From NCBI RefSeq assembly GCF_014638995.1, contig NZ_BMFR01000002.1:168203-232202 (forward strand): a DNA stretch of 64,000 nt. Reading direction: 5' to 3'. Shown one piece after another: positions 27,745 through 34,199 of the stretch (within the stretch, counting starts at the first letter, position 1; every line of letters starts with the position of its first letter). This stretch comes from Virgibacillus oceani (GTDB taxonomy: Bacteria > Bacillota > Bacilli > Bacillales > Amphibacillaceae). The notes under the pieces were generated by a model. The model ran no database searches, was not told the DNA's origin, and worked only from the letters and a program-made list of their open reading frames with translations. Both the position numbers and the translations under genes were made by a program.

Positions 27745-28380
27745 ATGTTATCAAATTATTATACCATTAAAACAGATGGTTCTAATCAAATCATCATACA
27801 AAAGTCACGATTTATCGGTTATGTCAGGCGCGTTGAAACAGAAGAAGCCGCCCTAGCATTTATTCAGGAAATTAAAAAAAAGCATCATGATGCAAATCAT
27901 AATTGTTCAGCATACATTATTGGTGAACACGACCAGATTCAAAAAGCGAATGACGACGGTGAACCTAGTGGCACTGCCGGTGTTCCCATGTTGGAAGTCC
28001 TGAAGAAACAGGAATTAAAAGATACTGCTGTTGTAGTTACAAGGTACTTTGGAGGAATTAAACTTGGTGCAGGCGGGTTAATTCGTGCATATGGCAGATC
28101 AGCATCCCAGGCAATTAAGAAAACCGGTGTTGTTGAAAGACAGTTGATGCAGGGAGTATCGGTTACAGTCGACTATACACTGCTTGGAAAACTTGAGAAC
28201 GAAATACGAAACTCAGATTGCATTTTGTCCAAGATCGATTATCTTGATAAAGCTGAACTCCTTGTCTATGTAAGAAATGGTCAGGAAAAAGCTTTTTATG
28301 ATTGGATTATTGACCTCACAAGCGATCAGGCAACAATTTTTAACAAAGATGTTACGTACATTGAAATTGATAAAAACTAA
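27745..28380 (+). CDS. yvyE: YigZ/YvyE (IMPACT) family protein
   Basis: A 211-aa protein with an N-terminal UPF0029 domain (SRFIGYVRRV, DANHNCSAYI, DDGEPSGTAGVPML, VTRYFGGIKLGAGGLIRAY) and a C-terminal EF-G-like domain. The family includes yeast IMPACT/Yih1 and E. coli YigZ; the bacterial function is not firmly known. AGGAGG lies 11 nt before the ATG. A second ATG four nt after AGGAGG opens an out-of-frame ten-codon reading frame overlapping the start, which could dampen translation. The divergent degS arrangement is as in B. subtilis. Confidence 0.94.
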   Translation: MLSNYYTIKTDGSNQIIIQKSRFIGYVRRVETEEAALAFIQEIKKKHHDANHNCSAYIIGEHDQIQKANDDGEPSGTAGVPMLEVLKKQELKDTAVVVTRYFGGIKLGAGGLIRAYGRSASQAIKKTGVVERQLMQGVSVTVDYTLLGKLENEIRNSDCILSKIDYLDKAELLVYVRNGQEKAFYDWIIDLTSDQATIFNKDVTYIEIDKN

Positions 28381-28389
28381 TACGTTATC

Positions 28390-28430
28390 TATTCCACCAA
28401 CAGAGTGTATTCTCCTCCATTGGTGGAATA
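28390..28430. terminator. Bidirectional terminator between yvyE and nagB
   Basis: A perfect 11-bp stem, TATTCCACCAA / TTGGTGGAATA, around a 19-nt loop with T-rich flanks on either side. It serves the convergent genes. Confidence 0.85.
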
Positions 28431-28447
28431 ATTATTTCCCATAAATT

Positions 28448-29173
28448 CTAAATTTCTAAAAGTGCCGCTTCGTCTGCAATTACAGTAACATCATGGTGTT
28501 TTTGTAAAATGGATGCAGGAAATTCCTCCGTGATATCTCCATCAACAAGTCTTTTAACGGCACCCGCTTTTTTCTCACCCGAAACAAGCAGCATGATTTT
28601 TTTACTCTCCATAATAGTGTCTATTCCCATCGTTATAGCTTTTTTTGGTACCTCATTCATGGTATTAAAAAAACGTGCATTTGCCATACGAGTGGATTCA
28701 TCCAATTCAACAATATGGGTTCTGCTCGTGAGAGGTGTACCAGGTTCATTGAATCCAATGTGTCCATTTAAACCTAATCCTAATAATTGAATATCCATGT
28801 GTTCCGCTTTACGGATCAATTGCTCATAATCCCTGCACTCTTGATCCATGTCTTCAGCCATGCCATTTGGAATGTGTGTATTACCTTTTTGTATATCTAT
28901 ATGATTAAACAGTTTTTCGTTCATAAAATAATAGTAGCTATTAGGGTCATCACTGGCAATGCCAACATATTCATCAAGGTTAAACGTTTTTGCTTGTTGA
29001 AAAGATACTTCTTTTTGCTGATATTTCTTAATCAATTGCTGGTATAACCCTTCAGGTGTTGAACCAGTAGCGAGCCCTAGCACAGAGTTTGGTTTCTTAT
29101 TAATGGTATCTACTAGTAGTGAACAAGCTTCCCTGCTCATATCCTGATAGTCTTTTACTTTAATTATTTCCAT
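28448..29173 (-). CDS. nagB: Glucosamine-6-phosphate deaminase
   Basis: A 241-aa isomerase/deaminase converting glucosamine-6-phosphate to fructose-6-phosphate and ammonia. Motifs are LGLATGSTPEGLYQ (phosphate loop), FNLDEYVG, LGLGLNGHIGFNEPG (catalytic Asp/His region) and KAITMGIDTI. The length fits the short Firmicute form. The start overlaps the nagA end by 14 bp, with its ribosome site AAAGGAGA inside nagA, so expression is coupled. No nagR regulator or PTS gene follows. Confidence 0.96.
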   Translation of the reverse strand: MEIIKVKDYQDMSREACSLLVDTINKKPNSVLGLATGSTPEGLYQQLIKKYQQKEVSFQQAKTFNLDEYVGIASDDPNSYYYFMNEKLFNHIDIQKGNTHIPNGMAEDMDQECRDYEQLIRKAEHMDIQLLGLGLNGHIGFNEPGTPLTSRTHIVELDESTRMANARFFNTMNEVPKKAITMGIDTIMESKKIMLLVSGEKKAGAVKRLVDGDITEEFPASILQKHHDVTVIADEAALLEI

Positions 29174-30356
29174 TTAATTTGTCTCCTTTGTATGAGATTG
29201 TTCCTCGACAAATTGTATAGTGAATATTTAATGCATGATCAACTAACAATACGTCTGCGTCCTTTCCTACCGCTATATCGCCTTTCCTATCAAATACCCC
29301 AATCTGTTTTGCAGGGTTTGCTGAAGCCATATCAACGATGCTTTTAATTGTAACGCCAGATAAACTTAACATATTTTGCGCACCCTGATACATTTTTAAT
29401 ATACTTCCAGCCAATGTTCCATCCTCTAAAACGGCTCTATCGCCAGTTACGGTTACAGGCTGTCCGCCAAGCTCATAATTTCCTGCCTGTAAACATTTAG
29501 CTCGCATTGCGTCTGTAATTAATAGTAAACGGCTACTTCCGATATTATTGTATATTATTTGCAGCATTTCAGGTGATACGTGGATGCCATCAGCAATTAA
29601 TTCCGCACGTAATTGTTCTAATTGAAAGGCAGCCCCAACAACACCAATGTCACGATGATGGATTCCATTCATCGCATTACAAATATGTGTTACCTGTCTA
29701 ACCCCAAGAGCAACCGCCTGTTTCATATCCGAAAATCCTGCAGAGGTATGTCCTGAGGAAACATTCACACCATTTTCATATAGGAATTTAATAAAAGCAC
29801 CATCTTTATCGTGTTCAGGCGCCATCGTAATCGTTTTAATTTTATTGCCTGACAATGCCTGCCATCTTTGAAATTGTTCGGCATTTGGTTCCATAATATA
29901 CTTCAGCGGCTGTGCACCTTTTTTACTTTTTTCAATAAAAGGTCCCTCTAAATGGACTCCAATGACTTCCGCCTGTCCCGGCTTACTGTCATACGCCGCA
30001 ACGTTTTTTAATGCCTTGTCAATATTCTCTGGTGACTGGGTAATCGTTGTTGCCAGGAAGCTTGTTGTTCCTTCTTTAGGCAGAGCGGCAGCCATTGTGT
30101 CAATCGCCTCTACTGTTGCATCCATTACATCAGCACCATTTGCACCATGAATGTGACCATCGATAAATCCAGGTATTACATTCTGATTTTCCCCATCCAG
30201 AACCTCTGTGTTTTCAGGTAGTACGGCTGGTAAATTGGTTGCATCATAAATCGCTTTTATTAGCCCATTTTCCACAAGCAATGCTCCGTCCGAAATGACT
30301 CTCTCTTCTGTATAAATGTTTGCATTTTTTATGTATAGTGAAGTTGATTTGCTCAT
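29160..30356 (-). CDS. nagA: N-acetylglucosamine-6-phosphate deacetylase
   Basis: A 398-aa amidohydrolase. Metal and catalytic motifs are GFIDGHIHGANG, HLEGPFI, VSSGHTSA, THICNAMNG and LITDAM. It deacetylates GlcNAc-6-P for nagB, feeding amino sugars from peptidoglycan or chitin into glycolysis. I choose ATG 30356 (MSKSTSLYIKNANIYTEE); an in-frame TTG at 30386 gives a longer product but has no ribosome site. A partial catabolite-repression-like sequence (AACAAACGTTTTCC, about 10 of 14 consensus positions) lies at 30382-30395; I rate it weak. Confidence 0.95.
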   Translation of the reverse strand: MSKSTSLYIKNANIYTEERVISDGALLVENGLIKAIYDATNLPAVLPENTEVLDGENQNVIPGFIDGHIHGANGADVMDATVEAIDTMAAALPKEGTTSFLATTITQSPENIDKALKNVAAYDSKPGQAEVIGVHLEGPFIEKSKKGAQPLKYIMEPNAEQFQRWQALSGNKIKTITMAPEHDKDGAFIKFLYENGVNVSSGHTSAGFSDMKQAVALGVRQVTHICNAMNGIHHRDIGVVGAAFQLEQLRAELIADGIHVSPEMLQIIYNNIGSSRLLLITDAMRAKCLQAGNYELGGQPVTVTGDRAVLEDGTLAGSILKMYQGAQNMLSLSGVTIKSIVDMASANPAKQIGVFDRKGDIAVGKDADVLLVDHALNIHYTICRGTISYKGDKLNGNN

Positions 30357-30599
30357 TCCCGATCGTTCCTTTCCATGTACAAACAAACGTTTTCCATATT
30401 AAAGGTAGCATATCAGTCATAAGTTTAAAAGTTTAAAGGGCTAGTGGTTTGCTATTAGCTGTTTGAGATAGGAGAAGTATTATTTAACACCTGAACATTT
30501 TAATGCTTTCTCTATTCCGCAGTTGTAAACGAATTGTAAAATAATCGACTTTTGGATACTATCCATGTTCTTCTAAAGCTGTTAAATGCCTACAATTAG

Positions 30600-30642
30600 C
30601 AAGAACTGCAATTCCAGCTAACGGCTGGAATTGCAGTTCTTG
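30600..30642. terminator. Long perfect hairpin (19-bp stem, 5-nt loop)
   Basis: Positions 30600-30618 and 30624-30642 are perfectly complementary. The core is AAGAACTGCAATTCCAGC and its complement, around TAACG. It starts 20 nt after the stop of the 52-aa gene. On that strand no T-run follows; on the other strand TATTTTGTAACATTTT follows. It may be a terminator, or a stabilising or processing structure. The rest of 30357-30599 shows no gene. Confidence 0.7.
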
Positions 30643-30661
30643 TATTTTGTAACATTTTATT

Positions 30662-30820
30662 TTATTTTGACTGTATATTTATGTTCCTTGCTAATGGACT
30701 GCTTTCTTTAAGTTCATGAATTAAAGCTTTGATCAGTTCTTCCGATGATTGAATCTTAAAATTCTCAGTCTCATCAATCATTTTACGCAGCACTTTTTTA
30801 TAACGTTCTTGCTCTCCCAT
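30662..30820 (-). CDS. Small hypothetical protein, 52 aa
   Basis: A short gene with Shine-Dalgarno AAAGGCGG about 9 nt before ATG 30820. The product begins MGEQERYKKVLRKMIDET and ends ARNINIQSK. It is charged, soluble and predicted helical (EELIKALIHELKE). It is on the same strand as, and downstream of, sinI-sinR-vanZ, separated from VanZ by 144 bp. It does not match SinI, Sda or Spo0E by eye. Its function is unknown. Confidence 0.65.
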   Translation of the reverse strand: MGEQERYKKVLRKMIDETENFKIQSSEELIKALIHELKESSPLARNINIQSK

Positions 30821-30964
30821 TACTTATTACCGCCTTTAATTATAACATGTTTCTATAGACTCCGGGACTATCATACCATAAACTGCTTATAAATGTTGTC
30901 GAAATTTGTCATTTGCTAGATTTTCTTCAGTTTATTTTATTCCTATTGATAGAATACGTTATTA

Positions 30965-31465
30965 TCACTCTTTTTGTGTCGTTAGATTGCCGTATTTATA
31001 TACATAAAGGAAAAGTAATAAACATGCAGTCCCGCCACCAAATGCATCTATGATAACATCTCCCACGTACGGTGTCCGATTGGCAGTAAATCCTTGATGA
31101 AGTTCATCTATTCCAGCATATGCAACCGACACTAAAAATGAGATAAATAATGTTATCCTATTGCCAATTTCGGTTGTTTTCCCTATCGCTATAAACAATA
31201 AACAAGCTAAAACAAAAAATACAGTAAAATGTGCACCTTTACGAAAAAAGAATTCCATAAACCCAGCAATCCCGAGTGCATCAATGCTTACTTCAGAATG
31301 ATGATAGGAAAATGAAATCCAATCGAATAAAGGAACTAAGAATGAAAGATCAAGTGAGTTCGATAAAAGAGGTTTGATGTCCTGATCCTCATATGGAGTT
31401 GCGGATGAATAAAAAATAATTCCCATCCAAAAGATTGGCAATAGCCAGTATAAGTATTTTTGCAT
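30965..31465 (-). CDS. VanZ-family membrane protein
   Basis: A 166-aa protein with a VanZ fold: an N-terminal membrane segment (LYWLLPIFWMGIIFYSS), RKGAHFTVFFVLACLLFIAI in the middle, DELHQGFTANRTPYVGDVIIDAFGG and a last segment (CLLLFLYVYKYG). The Asp/Glu/His residues in DELHQ and the GDVIIDAFGG motif are family hallmarks. VanZ homologues are linked to glycopeptide tolerance, but the molecular role is unknown. I use ATG 31465, six nt after GGGTGA, rather than the upstream TTG at 31477. A terminator separates it from sinR. Confidence 0.88.
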   Translation of the reverse strand: MQKYLYWLLPIFWMGIIFYSSATPYEDQDIKPLLSNSLDLSFLVPLFDWISFSYHHSEVSIDALGIAGFMEFFFRKGAHFTVFFVLACLLFIAIGKTTEIGNRITLFISFLVSVAYAGIDELHQGFTANRTPYVGDVIIDAFGGGTACLLLFLYVYKYGNLTTQKE

Positions 31466-31532
31466 ATAGTCACCCAATCTGATAAAATCTCGGATTTCTA
31501 TGTTTCATTTTTAACGATACTTGAAAATAAAA

Positions 31533-31564
31533 AGACCGTAAGCGCCCTAATAGCTATACGGTCT
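31533..31564 (-). terminator. Terminator of sinI-sinR
   Basis: Read leftwards, AGACCGTA and TACGGTCT enclose a partly paired loop and are followed by TTTTATTTTC, 16 nt past the sinR stop. Confidence 0.85.
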
Positions 31565-31579
31565 GGAATTTCTATTAAC

Positions 31580-31909
31580 TTACCCTTGTTTATTTCTCCA
31601 CTTATTAAATTCAAGGTACTCTTTAAATTGCTCTTTGGATACTCCGGATTCCATTGCTTCTTGAACGATCTTTAACCACTCATCATCTAGCTGGTCCTCT
31701 GCTTGCATCATATTATCTTCACGAATCAATTCGTTTACAGAAACACCCAACACTGCCCCAATTTTTTCAATAAACTGGATCGATGGATTTGTTTGAAGGT
31801 TTCGTTCAATGGAACTTAAATAGGATTTAGCTACACCAGCTTTTTCAGCAAGTTCGGACATCGACATCTTCTTATCTTGGCGTATTTGTTTTATTTTTTC
31901 ACCGATCAA
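31580..31909 (-). CDS. sinR: SinR, master repressor of biofilm matrix genes
   Basis: A 109-aa protein. The N-terminal Xre-type helix-turn-helix (about 1-65) has MSELAEKAGVAKSYLSSIER and NLQTNPSIQFIEKIGAVL, nearly identical to B. subtilis SinR. The C-terminal dimerisation hairpin has LDDEWLKIVQEAMESGVSKE and FKEYLEFNKWR. SinR represses matrix operons and modulates motility. The start is most likely TTG 31909 (product MIGEKIKQIRQDK): it is 7 nt after AAGGTG, and B. subtilis sinR also starts with TTG; a GTG at 31915 is too near. It lies 83 bp after sinI on the same strand. Confidence 0.96.
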   Translation of the reverse strand: MIGEKIKQIRQDKKMSMSELAEKAGVAKSYLSSIERNLQTNPSIQFIEKIGAVLGVSVNELIREDNMMQAEDQLDDEWLKIVQEAMESGVSKEQFKEYLEFNKWRNKQG

Positions 31910-31992
31910 GTCCACACACCTTCTTTCTATGAAGAGTATATCACAAAATGGTGCATGGTTCTATATATAGCACATCTTCTTTTAAAAATTTT

Positions 31993-32121
31993 TTACTCCC
32001 CTTTTTCCACCTGGATTAAAAATAGCCGGATTTCATCAATCGTTAATCCGATTGTTTTTGCCTCCTTCATTAAATCAATCCACTCACTATCAAGAACAGT
32101 CTTTTTTACTACCTTTGTCAT
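31993..32121 (-). CDS. sinI: SinI, anti-repressor of SinR
   Basis: A 42-aa protein. Its core LDSEWIDLMKEAKTIGLT matches the B. subtilis SinI helix (LDQEWVELMVEAKEANIS) and the SinR dimerisation hairpin (LDDEWLKIVQEAMESGVS), the basis of SinI-SinR heterodimers. IDEIRLFLIQVEK follows, and the tail is shorter than in B. subtilis. ATG 32121 is preceded by GGGGGA (32129-32133). The gene is followed by sinR. Its leader contains a c-di-GMP-I riboswitch. Confidence 0.93.
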   Translation of the reverse strand: MTKVVKKTVLDSEWIDLMKEAKTIGLTIDEIRLFLIQVEKGE

Positions 32122-32142
32122 CGTTCGTCCCCCATTTTAAAT

Positions 32143-32231
32143 TTCCAGGTAACCCAGCCGCCATAGCCTAGTGCCTTAGACCTGTGATTTTGCGCCCTTA
32201 CTTTTCAATAAGTTAGCCCTTTTCTGAGGAA
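32143..32231 (-). ncRNA. Cyclic-di-GMP-I (GEMM-I) riboswitch in the sinI leader
   Basis: Read leftwards from 32231. The outer stem UUCC (32231-32228) pairs with GGAA (32146-32143). AGGGCUAAC follows, then a 6-bp stem CUUATU/AGUAAG capped by a GAAA tetraloop. Next come GGGCGCAAAAUC, CAGGUCUAAGG and CUAUGGCGGCUGGGUUACC. These are the conserved GEMM-I blocks in order (GGGCAAAC-type junction, ACGCAAA, GGxCUAA, GGUxGxxGGGUUACC), as in the Vibrio Vc2 aptamer. The element begins about 3 nt after the predicted transcription start and ends 10 nt before the sinI Shine-Dalgarno. UUCCUC (32231-32226) can alternatively pair with GGGGGA of that ribosome site. Confidence 0.88.
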
Positions 32232-32240
32232 TATAGATTT

Positions 32241-32268
32241 AGTATAAGTCTACTATACTATATTTGAA
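32241..32268 (-). promoter_or_regulatory. Probable sigma-A promoter of sinI-sinR
   Basis: Read leftwards: TTCAAA (32268-32263), 16-nt spacer, TATACT (32246-32241). The predicted start is near 32234. An imperfect Spo0A-box-like TTTTGTCAGAA lies at 32288-32298, too weak to call. The remainder of 32299-32474 is the sortase upstream region. Confidence 0.65.
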
Positions 32269-32474
32269 TAGGATATTGGGTGTCTTGTTTTGTCAGAATA
32301 GAACTAGTTTTGTAAAAATCAGATAATATAAATATTGATAACTGCCTATTGATCATATTATGAGCATTTTATACCATTTATTCGCAAGTTAAAAAATATT
32401 TTAATATTTCACTGTTTTAAATGCCACCGAATATCTATATACTTGAAATAACGAAATGATTAGGAGCGATTACT

Positions 32475-33068
32475 ATGAAAAAATTATCCATGCTGCTTAT
32501 AGTAATTGGACTGATTTTCATAAGCTTTGGCGGATACCAGCTCGTTAAAACAAACAAGGCCCAACAGGATAGTTTATCTGAAGCTGAAGCTTTATTAACG
32601 AATGAAACTTCAGCCCATCCAAAAGCCTCCAATACAAAAGAAGAAACAGCCAAAACATATATGCCCAAAGCAGGAGATACGGTAGGAATTTTGTATATTC
32701 CCAGGTTGAATTCGGATCTTCCTATAGTAGAAGGAACAGACGAAGACGAGCTTGAACGGGGTGTTGGCCATTATAAGGGAACTGCTTATCCATTACAAAA
32801 AGACCAAATTGTTTTGTCAGGGCATCGCGACACCGTATTTCGCCGGATGGGTGAGCTGGAATTAGGTGATATTCTTACGGTGGAGCTGCCATATGGAGAT
32901 TTTTCGTACGAAATTGTTGATACAAAAGTAGTAGATGCAAATGATCGAACAATTATCAAATCAACAGCTCCTAAGGAAGTTTTAACCGTGACCACTTGTT
33001 ACCCATTTACCTACATTGGTAACGCACCGGATCGATACATTATTACTGCACTCCCAGTAGAGAGTTAA
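32475..33068 (+). CDS. Class D sortase
   Basis: A 197-aa cysteine transpeptidase with one N-terminal membrane anchor (MKKLSMLLIVIGLIFISFGG) and an external catalytic domain. The triad is His117 (LSGHRDT), Cys175 (TTCYPF) and Arg187 (APDRYI). Class D sortases of bacilli attach LPXTG-type surface proteins, often in sporulation or late growth. No sorting-signal protein is in the window, so its substrates are elsewhere. It is divergent from sinI and followed on the same strand by LCP and PBP genes. AGGAG precedes the ATG. Confidence 0.94.
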   Translation: MKKLSMLLIVIGLIFISFGGYQLVKTNKAQQDSLSEAEALLTNETSAHPKASNTKEETAKTYMPKAGDTVGILYIPRLNSDLPIVEGTDEDELERGVGHYKGTAYPLQKDQIVLSGHRDTVFRRMGELELGDILTVELPYGDFSYEIVDTKVVDANDRTIIKSTAPKEVLTVTTCYPFTYIGNAPDRYIITALPVES

Positions 33069-33143
33069 TCCATAGACGAAACACAGACAGTTAGGTATAA
33101 TTTAGCCAAGATGTACTATTTTTTTTACTAGAGGAGAATATCT

Positions 33144-34088
33144 GTGGAAACGAGAACAGAAAAAAAACATAAAAAACAAAAACGCAAATGGCCGTATTGG
33201 GTTGGCGGAATAATTGGTTTTGCAATCCTTCTTGCCCTAGGTTATGGATATTATTTATATGATAAGGTTGGAGACACTGTTGATGTCATGCATGAACCTT
33301 TAGAAAGAGATGATGACCCAGAACGCCAAAAGGAAATAGAATCTATTTTAACATCGTCTAAATCATTAAACGTTTTACTTCTCGGTGTTGATGAACGGGA
33401 AAATGACAAAGGCCGTTCCGATACGATGATACTTATGTCATTAAATCCAAAAACGAATTCTATGTTAATGCTAAGCATTCCGCGTGATACATACGTTAAC
33501 ATTCCGGGACGGGGAATGGATAAAATTAATCATGCATATGCTTTCGGTGATGTAGCATTGTCCATACAAACCGTCGAAGATACACTAGATGTACCAGTTC
33601 ACTTTTATGTAAAAGTGAATATGGAAGGTTTTCAACAAGGGATTGATGCATTAGGTGGTGTAACAGTTATAAATGATCAAGCATTTTCTCAGGGCGGGGA
33701 AAACTTCCCAACTGGAGGAATACACCTTGATGGAGAAGAAGCACTAAAGTATATTCGTATGCGTAAAAATGATCCACGTGGCGATTTGGGTCGGAATGAA
33801 CGTCAACGTACTGTAATTAAGGCTGCCATGGATCAAGCAGCAAGTTTTTCAAGCATAACAAAAGTTGGAGAGATTCTTGGCATATTGGGTGGTAACGTAA
33901 AAACGGATCTAAACATGGATCGTATGAAGACATTGTTTAGTGATTATAGGAACACACGAAATAACATTAAAACACTGGAGATTAGCGGAAACGGAGATAT
34001 GATCAATGGGGTTTGGTATTATGTCGTCCCAGATGAGGAAATGAATCGTATTCAAACCGAAATTAAAAATCATATGGAAGCTAAATAA
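33144..34088 (+). CDS. LCP-family glycopolymer ligase (TagU-like, GTG start)
   Basis: A 314-aa protein with a basic cytoplasmic N-terminus, one membrane segment (WVGGIIGFAILLALGYGYY) and an extracellular LytR-CpsA-Psr domain. Conserved blocks are NVLLLGVDERENDKGRSDTM, SIPRDTYVNIPG, KINHAYAFG, GGVTVIND and YIRMRKNDPRGDLGRNERQR. The Arg and Asp residues that bind the polyprenyl pyrophosphate are present. LCP enzymes transfer wall teichoic acid or similar polymers to peptidoglycan. GTG 33144 follows GAGGAGAA. Confidence 0.94.
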   Translation: METRTEKKHKKQKRKWPYWVGGIIGFAILLALGYGYYLYDKVGDTVDVMHEPLERDDDPERQKEIESILTSSKSLNVLLLGVDERENDKGRSDTMILMSLNPKTNSMLMLSIPRDTYVNIPGRGMDKINHAYAFGDVALSIQTVEDTLDVPVHFYVKVNMEGFQQGIDALGGVTVINDQAFSQGGENFPTGGIHLDGEEALKYIRMRKNDPRGDLGRNERQRTVIKAAMDQAASFSSITKVGEILGILGGNVKTDLNMDRMKTLFSDYRNTRNNIKTLEISGNGDMINGVWYYVVPDEEMNRIQTEIKNHMEAK

Positions 34089-34098
34089 GGATATATAT

Positions 34099-34134
34099 GA
34101 AAGTCATTCTGCATTACTATTCAGAGTGACTTTC
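34099..34134 (+). terminator. Terminator of the LCP gene
   Basis: GAAAGTCA and TGACTTTC (with one offset base) plus TCTG/CAGA enclose about 10 nt; CTATTAATTT follows. Confidence 0.65.
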
Positions 34135-34199
34135 CTATTAATTTCAGGTGTGTAAAATGATAGGATAAAATGGAGTATAACAAGATCGAGGGGGAGCAT

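Noticed and set aside
30382-30395. Partial cre upstream of nagA
   Set aside because: Only about 10 of 14 consensus positions match; mentioned with nagA but not called.
32288-32298. Spo0A-box-like TTTTGTCAGAA upstream of the sinI promoter
   Set aside because: It has an extra base in the TGNCGAA core, so it is not a convincing site, although Spo0A control of sinI would be expected.
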